64,000 nucleotides of DNA from Triangularia verruculosa (lineage: Eukaryota; Ascomycota; Sordariomycetes; Sordariales; Podosporaceae): NCBI GenBank assembly GCA_033296885.1, contig MU863877.1, forward strand, positions 124,001 through 188,000, in the 5' to 3' direction. Below the pieces are notes generated by a model. That model was not told where the DNA came from, ran no database searches, and was given only the letters and a program-made list of their open reading frames with translations. The translations under genes were made by a program, and so were the position numbers. Below, one piece after another: positions 22,073-33,099 of this stretch (the first letter of the stretch is position 1; each line of letters starts with the position of its first letter).

Positions 22073-25000
22073 ATGGCGCCGCGCAAGAACGCGCAGTCCA
22101 CGGCTGCCGAAATATCCTTGGTACATCTACAGAACTGCTTTGCGAACCTGCCCCAGTCCTTGGCCTCTTTGCTTGCCAATGTCAACACAGTAAGCGCTTC
22201 TTTCTTTTCTTCGTGACCTGTAGCTCTCCGAATGGTGTCAAGATGTTAATGTTCCATAGCCTGCCCAAAATGTCATTGTCGAGCTTACCTACCGCGTCCC
22301 TGCCCCTCCCGGCTCAGGGGCTTCCACATCGTCCACCAAGTCCATCTACCTAGGTTGGACCGGCATGCCCAGCAAGCGCAAAGTCGCCCCGATTGTAGAC
22401 AGAAATGGCATCAATGGGTCAAGAGGTGGCCGCGACCAGGAAGTTCCCCTGGTGGAAATCGACGCAACACTCGCTGCGACGGTGGGGCTGAAGGATGGGC
22501 AGAAGGCCACGGTCACGATACACTTCGATCCCCCAATGGCGACCACTGTCAACATTGAGCCCTTGACTCCTGAGGACTGGGAGATGATTGAGCTGCACGG
22601 CAGCTTCTTGGAGGACAACCTATTGTTCCAGATCCGCGCCGTGCCAAATCCAACCTATGCGCCAGGGGGCGTTGTTGCCGGCGCGCACCCATTGACGCTT
22701 CACCTTTCACAGACGTCGACTGCCAGCATCAAGGTGCTATCTCTTGATCCCCCACTGCCAGCCGATATGCCTTTTGCCAAGATCGCCCCCGATGCCGAGG
22801 TCATTGTGGCACCCAAGACCAGGCAAAAGCAGCGGAATAGCAAGGACAACAGGAGTGTGGGTGGTAACTCACGAAAGAGCGGAAAGAGTACAGGAAGCAC
22901 CAAGAGAAAGAGCGTCAAGGAGGAAAAGAGGCCAGTTCTGTTCTTCCGTGGAGTTGAGAAGAAGAACTGCCTGGACTGGTTCGATGAAGGTACAGAAGCG
23001 GACGATCTCAGTGTTTGGGTCGACAACGACATGCTCTTCACCAAGGAGTTGAAAGGGGTCAACTACGTTGCTGTCAGTCTAGTTCGCCCAGCCGGACTCC
23101 AACAGCCACTAGACTCGCAGACACAGCCTCAGGAAGCAGACCCAGCGTCAAAAGCAACTACCAAGATCATTGCCCGCTTGCGATCCTGGGAAGAGCCGCC
23201 AGATGGACAGACAGCGGCACTCTCGACGAGTCTTTGTGCCGCCCTCGGCTGCCAGGGCATTGTAGGAGGAGTTATCAAGATCGAACCAGCCCCTGCGCCA
23301 TTGCCAAGGAAAACTCCTGACCAGGAAGGAATCAATCGCGATTCGATCCAGAAAATCAAGGTTTTCCCCTTCCAATCGACAAAACCCACTACATCTGCGG
23401 GTCTCAAGTTTGGTGGACAGTCCAAGGCCGAGAAGGAAGAGGGTGCCAACCAAGTCAAACACATTTACGGAACCGAGGGCAACTCCTTGCTGGCTGGACC
23501 CTTGACTGATGGTCAAGTACTTGGTGTTCATGACGGGATGACCTTCCCCCGAGGATGGGAAGGCGCCGTTGTGAGATTTGAGCCCTCTCAGCCCGCTTCC
23601 TCAAGTGGGAAGAGACCTCTGAGCTGGATTCTGGGATCTGAGTGGAGGCTGCCAATCTCCATCCAGCCCCCTATCCCCAAGCCGACTTGGCTCACCGAGT
23701 TTGAGGTCGAGCTTCTCACTGAGTCCTCCGATTCTTTGCTTGTGGGCATCGACTCGTTACTTGACAAGCTCCAGACTCACCTGACGCATATGTCTTCAGT
23801 TCTTTTGACTGGCGGTCAAGGCGCTGGCAAGACATGCGTTGCACAACACATTGCCCATACTCTACGGGCGTCTCAGCTTTTCCATACCACTTACTTTTCT
23901 TGCACCGAGCTTCTGGGTGACGAGAGCCGTGTGACTACTATCAAAGAAACTCTTAACCGTCTATTTATGGCCGCAAGCTGGGGTGCCAGACTTGGTGGCA
24001 AGGCGCTCGTTATCTTGGACGACCTGGACAAGCTCTGCCCAGCGGAGACAGAGCTCCAAGTGGGTAACAACAATGCCCGTGCTCGGCAAATCAGTGAAGC
24101 GATCTGCTCCATGGTCAAGCAATACTGCGGCAGAGACAGTAACGTCGTCCTGCTAGCTACCTGCCAAGGCAAAGAGTCCCTGCACAATGTTCTGGTTGGC
24201 GGCCACATTGTTCGTGAGATCGTTGACCTGGCCGCCCCCGACAAGGAGACCCGCCGCCGTATCGTGGAGGCTCTCACCAAACAAGGCTCCGTCTCCTCTG
24301 AAGACACCTACCACGAGGAAGACACAGAAGACATCAGCCGTCCCACCACCGCGGACGGCAGCGCTACCGACGGCGATGGAGATGGCTGGATGGACGGCCC
24401 GAGCCGCCCCCGCCACAACAAAACAGCCCGCGCCAAACCAAGCGGCTTCATCCTCGACGCCGACCTCGATTTCCTCGACATCGCCGGACAAACAGACGGT
24501 TACATGCCCGGCGATCTCATCCTCCTCATCTCCCGAGCCAGGAACGAGGCCCTTTCCCGATCCGTCACCTCCTCCTTGTCTACCAACGCCTTGTCAACCC
24601 CAAACCTAAGCACCATCCACCTCTCCCGCGCGGATTTTACCTCGGCTCTCAAAGGCTTCACCCCTGCCTCCCTCAGAAACGTAACCCTCCAATCCTCCAC
24701 CACCACCTTTGCCTCCATCGGCGGTCTCCAGGAAACCAGGCAAGTCCTCCTGGAAACCCTGCAATACCCAACAAAATACGCCCCCATCTTCGCCCAATGC
24801 CCGCTCCGTCTGCGGTCAGGTTTGTTGCTATACGGCTACCCCGGCTGCGGCAAAACCCTCCTCGCCTCCGCCGTCGCAGGCGAGTGCGGTCTAAACTTCA
24901 TCTCGGTGAAGGGTCCCGAGATTCTCAACAAGTACATCGGCGCCTCTGAGAAATCCGTCCGCGATCTCTTCGCCCGCGCCTCCGCCGCCAAACCGTGCGT

Positions 25001-25892
25001 GCTCTTCTTTGACGAATTCGATTCCATCGCCCCCAAGCGTGGGCATGACTCCACCGGTGTGACGGATCGTGTCGTCAACCAGCTGCTGACGCAAATGGAC
25101 GGCGCCGAGGGTCTTTCGGGGGTTTACGTTCTTGCAGCCACATCCCGCCCGGATTTGATTGATCCTGCCCTGCTGCGCCCGGGAAGATTGGACAAGAGTT
25201 TACTCTGCGACTTTCCCAATGAAGAAGATAGACTAGATATCATCCGCGCGCTGGCGGGTAAGGTGAAAGTTGACGAGGAGGTGTGGGATGATGGGGAGGT
25301 GCTGCGACGGCTTTCGGCAAGGACGGAGGGGTTTAGTGGAGCGGATTTGCAGGCGCTGGTGAGTAATGCGCAGTTGGAGGCTATTCATGACGTCCTTGGC
25401 GATCGCGACAGCACCTCTACCGCTGTTACCAGACGGGGCGGCGCAAAGCAGAAAGCTATTTCTACTAGCAACAAGAGGTTTTTGCAGTTTAGATACGGGG
25501 AGGATGAGCAGGTTGTTAATGGGGATGGTGCGGTGCCTAAGACGCGGCAGCAGATGTTGGCGGAGCAGGCGGCGATTGTGGGGAAGTTGGAGGGGATTAA
25601 GGCGGCGAGGAGGAGGGGGAAGAAGGTGATGAAGGGGGGGAAAGGGGGGGAGGAAGAAGGGGAGAAGGGGGAGGGGAAGGGGGATGGGAAGGGGGATGGG
25701 GAGGGGGGGAAGGAGGTGGTGATTAGGTGGGTGCATTTGGAGAAGGCGCTGGAGGAGACGAGGGCGAGTATAAGTAGTACCGAGAGGAGGAGGTTGGAGA
25801 GGATCTACAGGGAGTTTGTGGATGGAAGGAGCGGGGAGATGAAGGATGGGCAGGGGAGTATGGAGGTTGGGGGGAGGAGTAGTTTGATGTAG
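22073..25892 (+). CDS. PEX1: peroxisomal AAA ATPase peroxin 1
   Basis: Pex1 and Pex6 form the AAA+ complex that pulls the receptor Pex5 off the peroxisomal membrane. Exons are 22073-22189 and 22260-25892 (70-nt intron), giving 1249 residues, within the family range. Exon 1 encodes MAPRKNAQSTAAEISLVHLQ, and YLGWTGM in exon 2 belongs to the N-terminal Pex1 domain. The first, weaker ATPase domain has GGQGAGKT (about residue 557) and ALVILDDLDKL. The second, conserved domain has LLYGYPGCGKTLLASAVAGE (about 898), KGPEILNKYIGASEKSVRD, CVLFFDEFDSIAPKRG (about 953) and the second region of homology ending RPGRLDK. The C-terminal 200 residues contain a low-complexity K/G/E-rich insert. The coding strand changes from C-rich to very G-rich at about 25,230. 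Confidence 0.95.
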
Positions 25893-25963
25893 GGGGTTAA
25901 TGTGTGTAAATTGTAGAGGTTGGATAGAAATAATGTGGATGTGGTTGGTGTGGAAAGGGGGGG

Positions 25964-26032
25964 TGTAAGTGAGTGTAAGTGAGTGTAAGTGAGTGTAAGT
26001 GGGTGTAAGTGGGTGTAAGCGGTGTAAGTGCA
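25964..26032. repeat. 10-bp minisatellite GTGTAAGTGA
   Basis: About seven head-to-tail units of GTGTAAGTGA or GTGTAAGTGG (the last degenerate) lie in the 256-bp spacer between the converging PEX1 and WDR6-like genes. Every unit contains a GTAAG or GTAAGT sequence. Confidence 0.9.
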
Positions 26033-26148
26033 CTTTGTCTTGTAGTGTATCGCTTGGAATATTTGAGAAGGTGATTTGCAGAATTGTTGTCCAATGATGT
26101 AAACAACGTCGATTCCGTCTAACCCCTTTTGCTAGCTTCTACCCTCTA

Positions 26149-29100
26149 TCAAAGCCACTTGAACGGCTGAAATTCCCAAACCTCCATGCCGACACCGCCC
26201 ACCATCACTTTTCCGCTCTCGATAACCTCCAAATCACCCGCATCAGCCACACCGCAGTACTTATTATCCTGCAAAGTTATCTTCATCCCTTGCCCGTCCT
26301 TTTGGGGCTCTGCTCTCCAGAGCTTGATCCGCTGATCGTTGCTCACAGTCACCACCTCTACCACATCTTCATCGTCCCTTATGATCTTCAGCCCCGTCAC
26401 AGCTGCGCCATGGGCCGAGGATACCCTGTACCGTCCATTGACTACATACTTCCCAGTATCGTCATCACAGCGAAGATCTGTGATGACGAGAGCATTGTCA
26501 TCTCCGCCCGTCGCGATAATCCACCGCCCATCCACCGGATTGACAGCGTCAAGCGACTTGATACTACTCTGATGCAACTTCAGCAACAGCTCAATGCTGA
26601 GCGGCGCCTTATTCGGGATCGGCTCCTCTGGATACGGGTCCCAGAGCGGACGAGTCCAGATGGCGAGGTGACCGTCGGTATAAGCCACCAGGATATCCCC
26701 TCCATTAGGCATACACTTCAGCTGCGTTGGGCAAGCTCCAGTGTATGTCGCCTCGCTGCCGAATTTGAACTCGCGGGTACTCGCTCCATAACTGTAAGTC
26801 TGGATGGTAGAGTTTGAGAGCGCGATGGCGATTTCATCGTGATGCTCCCAACCACCGATGTGATCAAAGGCCATGACCCGGAGGTCCTTGTCTTTGGTGT
26901 GGAAGTTCCAGACTGCCTCGCACTTGATGGCGAGCGTGTCGTAATCCGAGTCGATTTTGGTGATCTTCCAGATAAAGAGCTCTTCGCTTCCGCCGCAGCT
27001 GATGAGGGTGTTATCGCCTTGCCATTTGAGGGATTGGATGCCGGAGGAGTGTTTTTCTAGGGTGGCTAGACATTTGAAGCCGATTCCGGTCGGTGAGGGG
27101 CTCCAGATGCGGATTACCGTGTCTTCGGCTGCGGTGGCGATGTACTTGGACGAGGAGCTGCAGGCGACGGCACGGATTTCTCTGCCGTGGCCGCCCTCTT
27201 TGAGGGTCCGGAGGAAGGATGTTGATTGGGAGTAGAATCGGAGGTGGGATGATTTTGTGAAGATCAGGCGAAGCGCATTGGGGTTGGTACGTGGTGAGGT
27301 GATGGCGAAGGACCGGTGGGCGCCACCGCATTCAAGGGACGCCAGTACAGCAGAGGTTGTGGCGTTGTAGTAAACGAACTGCTTCCCTTTGAAGCCATGG
27401 AGGATCAGTTCTGGGTTTTCCGTGGCGGTGAACCAGGCACCTTCAATCATGCCCATGGGTGGGGAGATTTCATGTCGGAGATCAAAGCCACGGTTTTCAT
27501 GCCAGATGGTGTACATTCGGTACTTTCCATCGCGGCAAGTGGTGAGAAAGTTACTGCTACTTCCAGGCAAGGCAACGATGGCAGTGATGGCGTCTTTGGT
27601 CTTCGGATCACGGCTCCAGTTCTGCGGGAGGACCATGCCGGCTTTGTCCTGAGGTAGAGGATACAGAGTGACGACACCCACCCTCGAACCCAAGATGATG
27701 GCCGAGCCAACCTGAGCGGCCGCTGTGGGGATGTAGTGTTCCTGTAGAGAAAGGGTAAGATCGCCAACCTTTGCTTCGTCCGTGGAGGCGTTGTAGCTGA
27801 TGATGTACGCGCGGTCCGCGCCCAGAACAGTGATGACTGCCTGCCAGTTTTGCACACTTGCTCCTACAAGTGGTAAGATATCCTGAATTTTTCCTGATAA
27901 ATTTCCAACAGGTCGAATCGGCCTCCCGCTTTGAAGAAGGTAAATATTTCCAGCTGCACTGCCGAGAACAACTGTTTCCGAAGCCACAGTCTTCATTACG
28001 TTGTATGATCTCAAATCAGTCACAACCTCACCAGGAAGCCGCACCTCCTTCCATTGTGGTGTCTCTTGGATATCAGCGACGAACATCCTCCCAGGCGACG
28101 TTGTGGTTATTACCCTGGAGTCTGAAAGGAAGGCGTATTTCTGAAAGGTGTGTTTAAAACTGCCCTTGGGCAAAGGATTGATTGACAAGCTGCCGGAATC
28201 CTTTTGAATCTGTTCGAGAACATCAACGAAAGAAAGATCGAGATCAAAGTCTTCATAGCTCTGATCCGTTCCTGTCTTCGCTTTTCCACCAGAAATGACA
28301 ATCTTGCCATCCGCTCCACCGGTAGCGATCAAAGAGGCCTGGCCCTCCCTATTTGAAACGGCAGCAGACCATATGTTCTTGCCACTATGGCAGCTGTCAG
28401 TCGTACAGTGCTTCAAAGATCCCTTTGGACCTTCCAGGCCAGTCAAATCAAGGCTCAGCTCCCATTTCTGCCGTGTCGTATCCTCGCCAAATGAGTACAC
28501 ATTGATCGGGCCCTGTGAGCATAGCACGTGTTCGCCAAACTTGACATGCCATATCCTTGACAAATGCCCCATAGCAACCGCTACACATCTTGCTGAGTCG
28601 TTCTTGTTTTCTTCTTTCACTTCCGAGTTGCCTCCGAAACCGGTCTCCCTTGCCTCCCTAAGAGTCTTTGAATCGATTTCCGTACCGTTTTGCGCGATAG
28701 CAAGCTGCCGGTCGGTGATATCCCATATCCTGATTGTCCGGTCGTCACTGCAGCTCGCCAGCAACCTGACCGTTGAGCCAGGGGCGACTTCGATTTCAGG
28801 GGAGATGGTCACCCCAAAGATGGATCCTTCGTGCCCGCTGAACACATATAGCACTTCCCACTGAGATGGCCGGGATGTGTCGTAATAAAACTTCCAGACG
28901 ATGATTTCCCCGAATACCGTGCCGCCTGCTACGAGGATGGTGCCGTCGCCCAAAAAGGTGAGGTTCGCAGAGTACAAAATCGGTCGAGACGGCGATACCA
29001 CGGTGCCAAGCTCGAGAAGGTTTCCGTCTGGGCTGAGTGTGAGGGTAACAATCTCGTTGTGAGCGGTGACGAGGGCGCCCTTGATCTCGCCGTTCAAGGA

Positions 29101-29564
29101 GAATAGAATACCATCGTAGATCCAATCTGGCGCTTGGAACTCGGCTGGCAACTCGGAAGGAACGGTTCCTCGGATGAGATGTTCGACCAGCGATGGAGGA
29201 AGAACAATGACAGATTGACCGCCCCAAATCAGGAATCCTCTTCCTGCTGTTGAGGTTCCATTTTCCGGACCCCAGGCGTAGATGCCATGAATAGGCTGTG
29301 AGTTAAAAACCCTAAGCTGGTTGACAAGCTGAGAAGTGGCTACGTTGTAGATTCTGAGCCAGGTATCCTCTCCGGCAAGGAGATATGATGAGTCGGAATC
29401 GGCATGATAGAACTCGAGTGCTGTGATGGGACTGAGCACGAAGCTTTGCTGCAGTTGGGTTCGTTCATGAGGGGTGCTCTGAGGTGAGTTAGTGGGGGGC
29501 TCAGGTTGTGAGTGAGCGACTCACGGCAGTTGGAAATAAAATGCCAACTTACCGTTTGAGCCAT
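26149..29564 (-). CDS. WDR6/Trm734-like WD-repeat protein
   Basis: Large WD40 protein of 1113 residues, matching WDR6 (human) and Rtt10/Trm734 (yeast), which partner the Trm7 methyltransferase in 2'-O-methylation of tRNA wobble position 34. Exon 1 is only four codons (29564-29553, MAQT), followed by a 74-nt intron with a GTAAGT donor and an exon from 29478 to 26149. Support includes LSPITALEFYHADSDSSYLL near the start, a first-propeller motif FSGHEGSIFGVTISPE, then LLASCSDDRTIRIWDI, and later repeats such as CSSSSKYIATAAEDTVIRIW and IIATGGDDNALVITDL. Family length and the N-terminal LAGEDTWLRIYN pattern favour WDR6 over generic WD40 proteins. The four-codon first exon is inferred from splice motifs and frame and is the least certain part. 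A CCAAT box lies at 29710-29714. Confidence 0.8.
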
Positions 29565-30033
29565 GCTGATGATGTGAGATATCCCTACCTATAACGTAAT
29601 TCGTATTCATAGGTGTCATAAAATCATTTCTTGGTCAAACCCGATCACCTGGAAATTGTGCGGTTTTGAGTGTGAGAGGAGGAAAGGCTCAGTGTGTGTG
29701 AACTTTCAGCCAATCAGAAGCGAGGACACTGGGCCCACTTCGGTGTGTCCCCTGAGTGGGTCAACCAACTCCTTTTGACTTCAACTCATGAATTTGGTGG
29801 TCACGAAGGCATCGTTCTCGCCGTCGTACTCTCTACATAGGTATGAATACGGGCTTGTTGCAATGTGCTTGTTTTCTTAAACAGTCTCCTGTGTAAGTGG
29901 TCTTCCTAGAAGAGCATGCCTGCAAAATAACTGGTACATGTAACCCGTGCTGCTCCAAAACAGTCAAAAACCTCGCCCACCCTTTGCAACAATGTCAACG
30001 AGTCGACCCTCTTCTTCCTCAAAGTATATCAAC
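29565..30033. other. intergenic; WDR6-like promoter side
   Basis: Upstream region of the WDR6-like gene with a CCAATCA box at 29710-29716 about 150 bases before its ATG. No other gene is seen; the right edge is the 3' side of the first microprotein gene. Confidence 0.5.
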
Positions 30034-30147
30034 TCAGTCCTCATCCGAGCTATAGTCATCATCAGAACTATTCCAGCCGCAGCAGCCGCATGGGCAATCG
30101 TAGATGGTCCTCCCGCAATCTTCACAGACTTCATGTTTCTCGAACAT
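30034..30147 (-). CDS. cysteine-rich microprotein A (37 aa)
   Basis: A short frame of 38 codons starting ATGTTCGAG and ending TGA. The product opens MFEKHEVCEDCGRTIYD, continues with a dense cluster CPCGCCGWN and ends in an acidic serine/aspartate tail. Six cysteines in 37 residues, starting with a CxxC pair, suggest a metal-binding knuckle. I do not recognise the family. Support for a real gene comes from a TATA box on the same strand at 30307-30314, 160 bases upstream, and from a second frame of the same design at 30784-30900. There is no signal peptide, so a secreted effector is not indicated. A chance ORF of this size is possible. Confidence 0.5.
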   Translation of the reverse strand: MFEKHEVCEDCGRTIYDCPCGCCGWNSSDDDYSSDED

Positions 30148-30783
30148 GGTGATAGATAGGTATGGTGATGGTGCTGTTTGAGTGTGTAGATAGTATATTT
30201 TGAGTTCTTTGTGTGCTGGTAGAGGGATTGGTGAGGTACCTTAGGTAGAGAACGATGAATGATGGTGTCAATGATAGAGCCATCAAGAAGGCTCGGCTAC
30301 CCAGCTCTTATAAAGTCTCCCCCTTCAGGTGTCCGTTCGCCTGGCATCGGTTGTCTGACGAGTTTCCCAACGCGGCTCTGTTGGTGGCCTCATTCGACTC
30401 ACGTCAAAGTGAAACCATGGTGTGGTGTGGTGTCAGGTTGGCGTTTGCGACTTGTTGAGTAGCGGTTGGGATGAAAGAACGAAGCCAAACATTTGCGGGG
30501 AAGTATGCGCAACTGAAGAGAGATCCGTTTGCGCACACAATGTGAGGCGTACTAATGAATCTACGAGTACACTGTCGGGAGAGCATTTGGAAAGATGGAA
30601 ACAGTGAAGTCAAATTCAAGTCAATTCTCAGCCCTTTCTAGCCTAGGTAGATGATAACTACATCAACCCCCATTTCGCATCCCGTCACCCAAATTGAAGA
30701 GGATCCTAAGCTTTTGTGCTCTGAGCATCATGATCTTGCCCCAGGAAGGGCTGTATGCCAGCACTTGGTTCCCTACGACCACA
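30148..30783. other. spacer between the two microprotein genes
   Basis: Contains the leader and promoter of microprotein A and, on the right, the 3' region of microprotein B. No other gene is supported; the frames seen here are short and overlap on both strands. Confidence 0.5.
30307..30314 (-). promoter_or_regulatory. TATA box of microprotein A
   Basis: The minus strand reads TTTATAAG here, 160 bases upstream of the ATG at 30147, a spacing that leaves room for a leader of about 125 bases. Confidence 0.45.
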
Positions 30784-30900
30784 TCAGCCGCTCTTTTTCT
30801 CCCCCTCGGAGCTGCTCGCAGTGTCGTCGCCACATTTGTGGCCCTTTTTCCCATATGGCTCGAGCTTGATGCCGCAGTCATCGCAAACGGCTTCAGGCAT
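30784..30900 (-). CDS. cysteine-rich microprotein B (38 aa)
   Basis: A frame of 39 codons with ATG in a favourable context (TCAAAATGCC). The product begins MPEAVCDDCGIKLEPYGKKG, continues HKCGDD and ends in a serine/glutamate/lysine tail. It shares with microprotein A the opening V-C-[ED]-D-C-G, a later cysteine group and a charged serine-rich tail, so the two look like diverged paralogues on the same strand 640 bases apart. The C-x2-C...H-x-C arrangement could bind one zinc ion; that is inference. A TATAAATA box lies 187 bases upstream, and the presumed leader carries an 18-bp tandem repeat. The family is not recognised. A longer in-frame start 24 codons upstream exists but has no cysteine motif. 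Confidence 0.5.
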   Translation of the reverse strand: MPEAVCDDCGIKLEPYGKKGHKCGDDTASSSEGEKKSG

Positions 30901-30960
30901 TTTGATTTGGTGGTAGGGTCTGGTTGTGTGTAGGTAGGTATCGGTGTGCAAGGTATGATC

Positions 30961-31032
30961 TCGGGTTTTCAAGATTTCTCGGCTTTTGAAGATCTCTCGG
31001 CTTTTGAAGATTTCTCGGTCTCTGAAGATTGC
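30961..31032. repeat. four 18-bp tandem repeats (TCGGCTTTTGAAGATTTC)
   Basis: Units begin at 30961, 30979, 30997 and 31015 and differ at a few positions. They lie between the TATA box and the ATG of microprotein B, so they would be transcribed as part of its 5' leader. Confidence 0.85.
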
Positions 31033-31086
31033 TGAGCTGTAGAATGGTGAGTAGCTTGAAGAACGATAGCAGGTGGGTTCTGCCTC

Positions 31087-31094
31087 TATTTATA
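31087..31094 (-). promoter_or_regulatory. TATA box of microprotein B
   Basis: The minus strand reads TATAAATA, a near-consensus TATA box, 187 bases upstream of the ATG at 30900. Confidence 0.5.
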
Positions 31095-31531
31095 CATCTA
31101 CTCCTGGCCATTCAACGAGTTTGCCGTGTGATGGAGGTCATTCAGGTGAGAACGGCGTACAAAGATTGGTGACATTGCTGTTGGGCGTTTCTGTGTTCCG
31201 CAGAGGCGAGAACGCCAACTGTTCTCAGTTGTCGTGTCGTGGTATGAGGATCAGATGCTTTGAGAAACGTGAAGAGGGGCACCGTGTGCTCACTGTCTGC
31301 TAACTTGACCCAAACACACAAAGGAACACCCTGACGGCATGACCTGACATCAGCAGGCCATCTTTCCTGGTGGTTTGTCACAGATTTGAGCAACAGTGTC
31401 CTGCAGGCATGGGCTTGCTTTGTGACTCGAACCAACGGTTTCCTATAAGACAACTATATATCATCCAATCTCTCTCTTATAACAAAGACAAATCAAATCC
31501 CGCCCCCTTCGCTAACTTACATACTTGTCAC

Positions 31532-32714
31532 ATGGGCACCATGAACACCAATGATCGCAACCAGGCCCTGATCCCTGGTCAAGATCCTTCAGTTTTCGGA
31601 CCTGAACCGAACCGCGAATGGCTGTATCCCGATGCCGCCTTGATGAGGCAGATCTTCGCCGATAATACACCCTTACTCAAGTCCATAGTCTTCCAAACAG
31701 AAACCAAATGCGTCTTCAGGGGTGCCATGGGGGAACCGCTCGTCAATGGCCGCCGAACATGCATGGTACGCCTGGAGGTTTACAACGAACAGCAGCCTTC
31801 CACGCCTTACCTCGTCGCCGCGATGCAAGAAATAGCCGAGTCTTGCATCCCAGATCTTGTTCCGGAAATCTACCAAGTCGGCAGGGCTACTGATGAGAAG
31901 GGCAGAGAAGTCCAGTATCAGGTCATGGAGTTTGTGAGCGGAATCCCCTTGGGAGATGCTTGGGGCAAGATGAGTAACGAAAATAAGCGGGATGTTGTTG
32001 GAACGATTATCAAAGTGGTCTCGGCTTTGCAGGCGATGGAGATCTCCGACTGCAAGGTTCAAAAATCTCTTCAGATCTTCCTTGGCCAGGAAGGCAGCGA
32101 GATACTGGCAAGGACCGTCCTAGGGGGCCCTTCGACGGGGTTGCTGAGTGATGGGCACTATTTGCTTCCCGCCATCGCACGGATGTTCCAACTCAACAGC
32201 TCATTTTGCAACTTCGTATCGGTATACAAGGGACTATGGATCGATGTCAGAGGGACTGGCCCGATAAGAGTCTACGATGCTGATATGGAGATCTGGTAAG
32301 TTCTTTTCGTCAATATATACAAACCAAAATTCAGGTATATGCCCGAGGTAGCTAACCCCCAAAAGGCCAAAAGAAGCCGTTTTCGGCATCGATCTCCTCC
32401 CTCAAAATATAATGGTTCGACCCATCGACCGCCCGAATGGACAAAAGATATACGAGCTCTCCGGCTTCGTTGACTGGGGGCATGCCGGCTTCTACCCACC
32501 CTCGTATCAGCTGAGCATGCAATACATACACCACCAGAATCTGCCTGATGAGAGACTCCGTGGTTCCTTCCATCTGCTTCTTATCAAGGGACTTGCAAAA
32601 CTTGGTCGGATTTCCCCTTCACAGGAAGCTCTGACGCAGGCAATACTCCACCTTTCCGAGGCTCGGGAGGAGATGCTCAAAGCTGAGAAAAAGAAAAACT
32701 CGGGCAAAAGTTGA
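31532..32714 (+). CDS. APH-like (aminoglycoside phosphotransferase fold) kinase, copy 1
   Basis: Member of the large fungal family of small-molecule kinases with the APH/choline-kinase fold; the substrate is unknown. Exons are 31532-32295 and 32366-32714 (70-nt intron), giving 370 residues. Family features are TPYLVAAMQEIAESCIPDLV, the hinge-like YQVMEFVSGIPLGDAWGKM, and the C-lobe PQNIMV...FVDWGHAGFYPPSYQLS. In place of the usual H-x-D catalytic motif it has F-G-I-D (D264, with N269 downstream), one residue shorter than copy 2 and lacking the histidine, so activity may be altered. An in-frame ATG three codons downstream (GCACCATGAAC) is an alternative start. It is a tandem paralogue of the next gene and lies upstream of hexokinase on the same strand. 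Introns and fungal sister copies argue against recent bacterial transfer. Confidence 0.8.
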
Positions 32715-33099
32715 GAGATCTAGACGGAATGGTTGACGCGGGCTCAAAGATGTGAACAACCAGAATGATTGTGTTCACCAATAGCCTACATGGATTAGCA
32801 AAGCAGGAAGGCGCAGATTTCGTGGGTAACAATCTGTTCGTAGGCTAGAGATGTGGCGCTAGAGTTTCACTGTCGGTGACCAAGGTGATAGTACTCTAGT
32901 TGCCAATTCTTATCTCGTCCGTATCACATATCAGAATCTTCGTGCGAAAAGAGCCACCAGATGTTTGTATGTCCCAGTAGGGTAGGTGCCTGGTGATTGG
33001 TCAATAATTCGAGCGGTGTACATGTAAACGGCTTAGACCCAGGTTTTCCAGAAAGTGCTCCCACAACCTACGCTCTCCAGTTTGCTTATGCTTTGTGCC
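32715..33099. other. spacer between the tandem kinase genes
   Basis: A 385-base intergenic stretch without a supported gene. It must contain the end of copy 1 and the promoter of copy 2; no clear TATA box was found. Confidence 0.5.

Larger units (their letters stand above)
30901..31531. other. divergent promoter region: microprotein B and APH-like kinase 1
   Basis: Holds the 18-bp repeats and TATA box of microprotein B on the left and the upstream region of the first APH-like kinase on the right, where CTATATATC occurs near 31451. No further gene is seen. Confidence 0.5.

Noticed and set aside
25233..26033. 266-codon minus-strand frame rich in P, H and L
   Set aside because: It is antisense to the G-rich end of PEX1 and runs into the minisatellite.
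30961..31032. CRISPR-like array
   Set aside because: Repeats are contiguous with no unique spacers, and the genome is eukaryotic; the 10-bp and 102-bp repeats were rejected for the same reasons.
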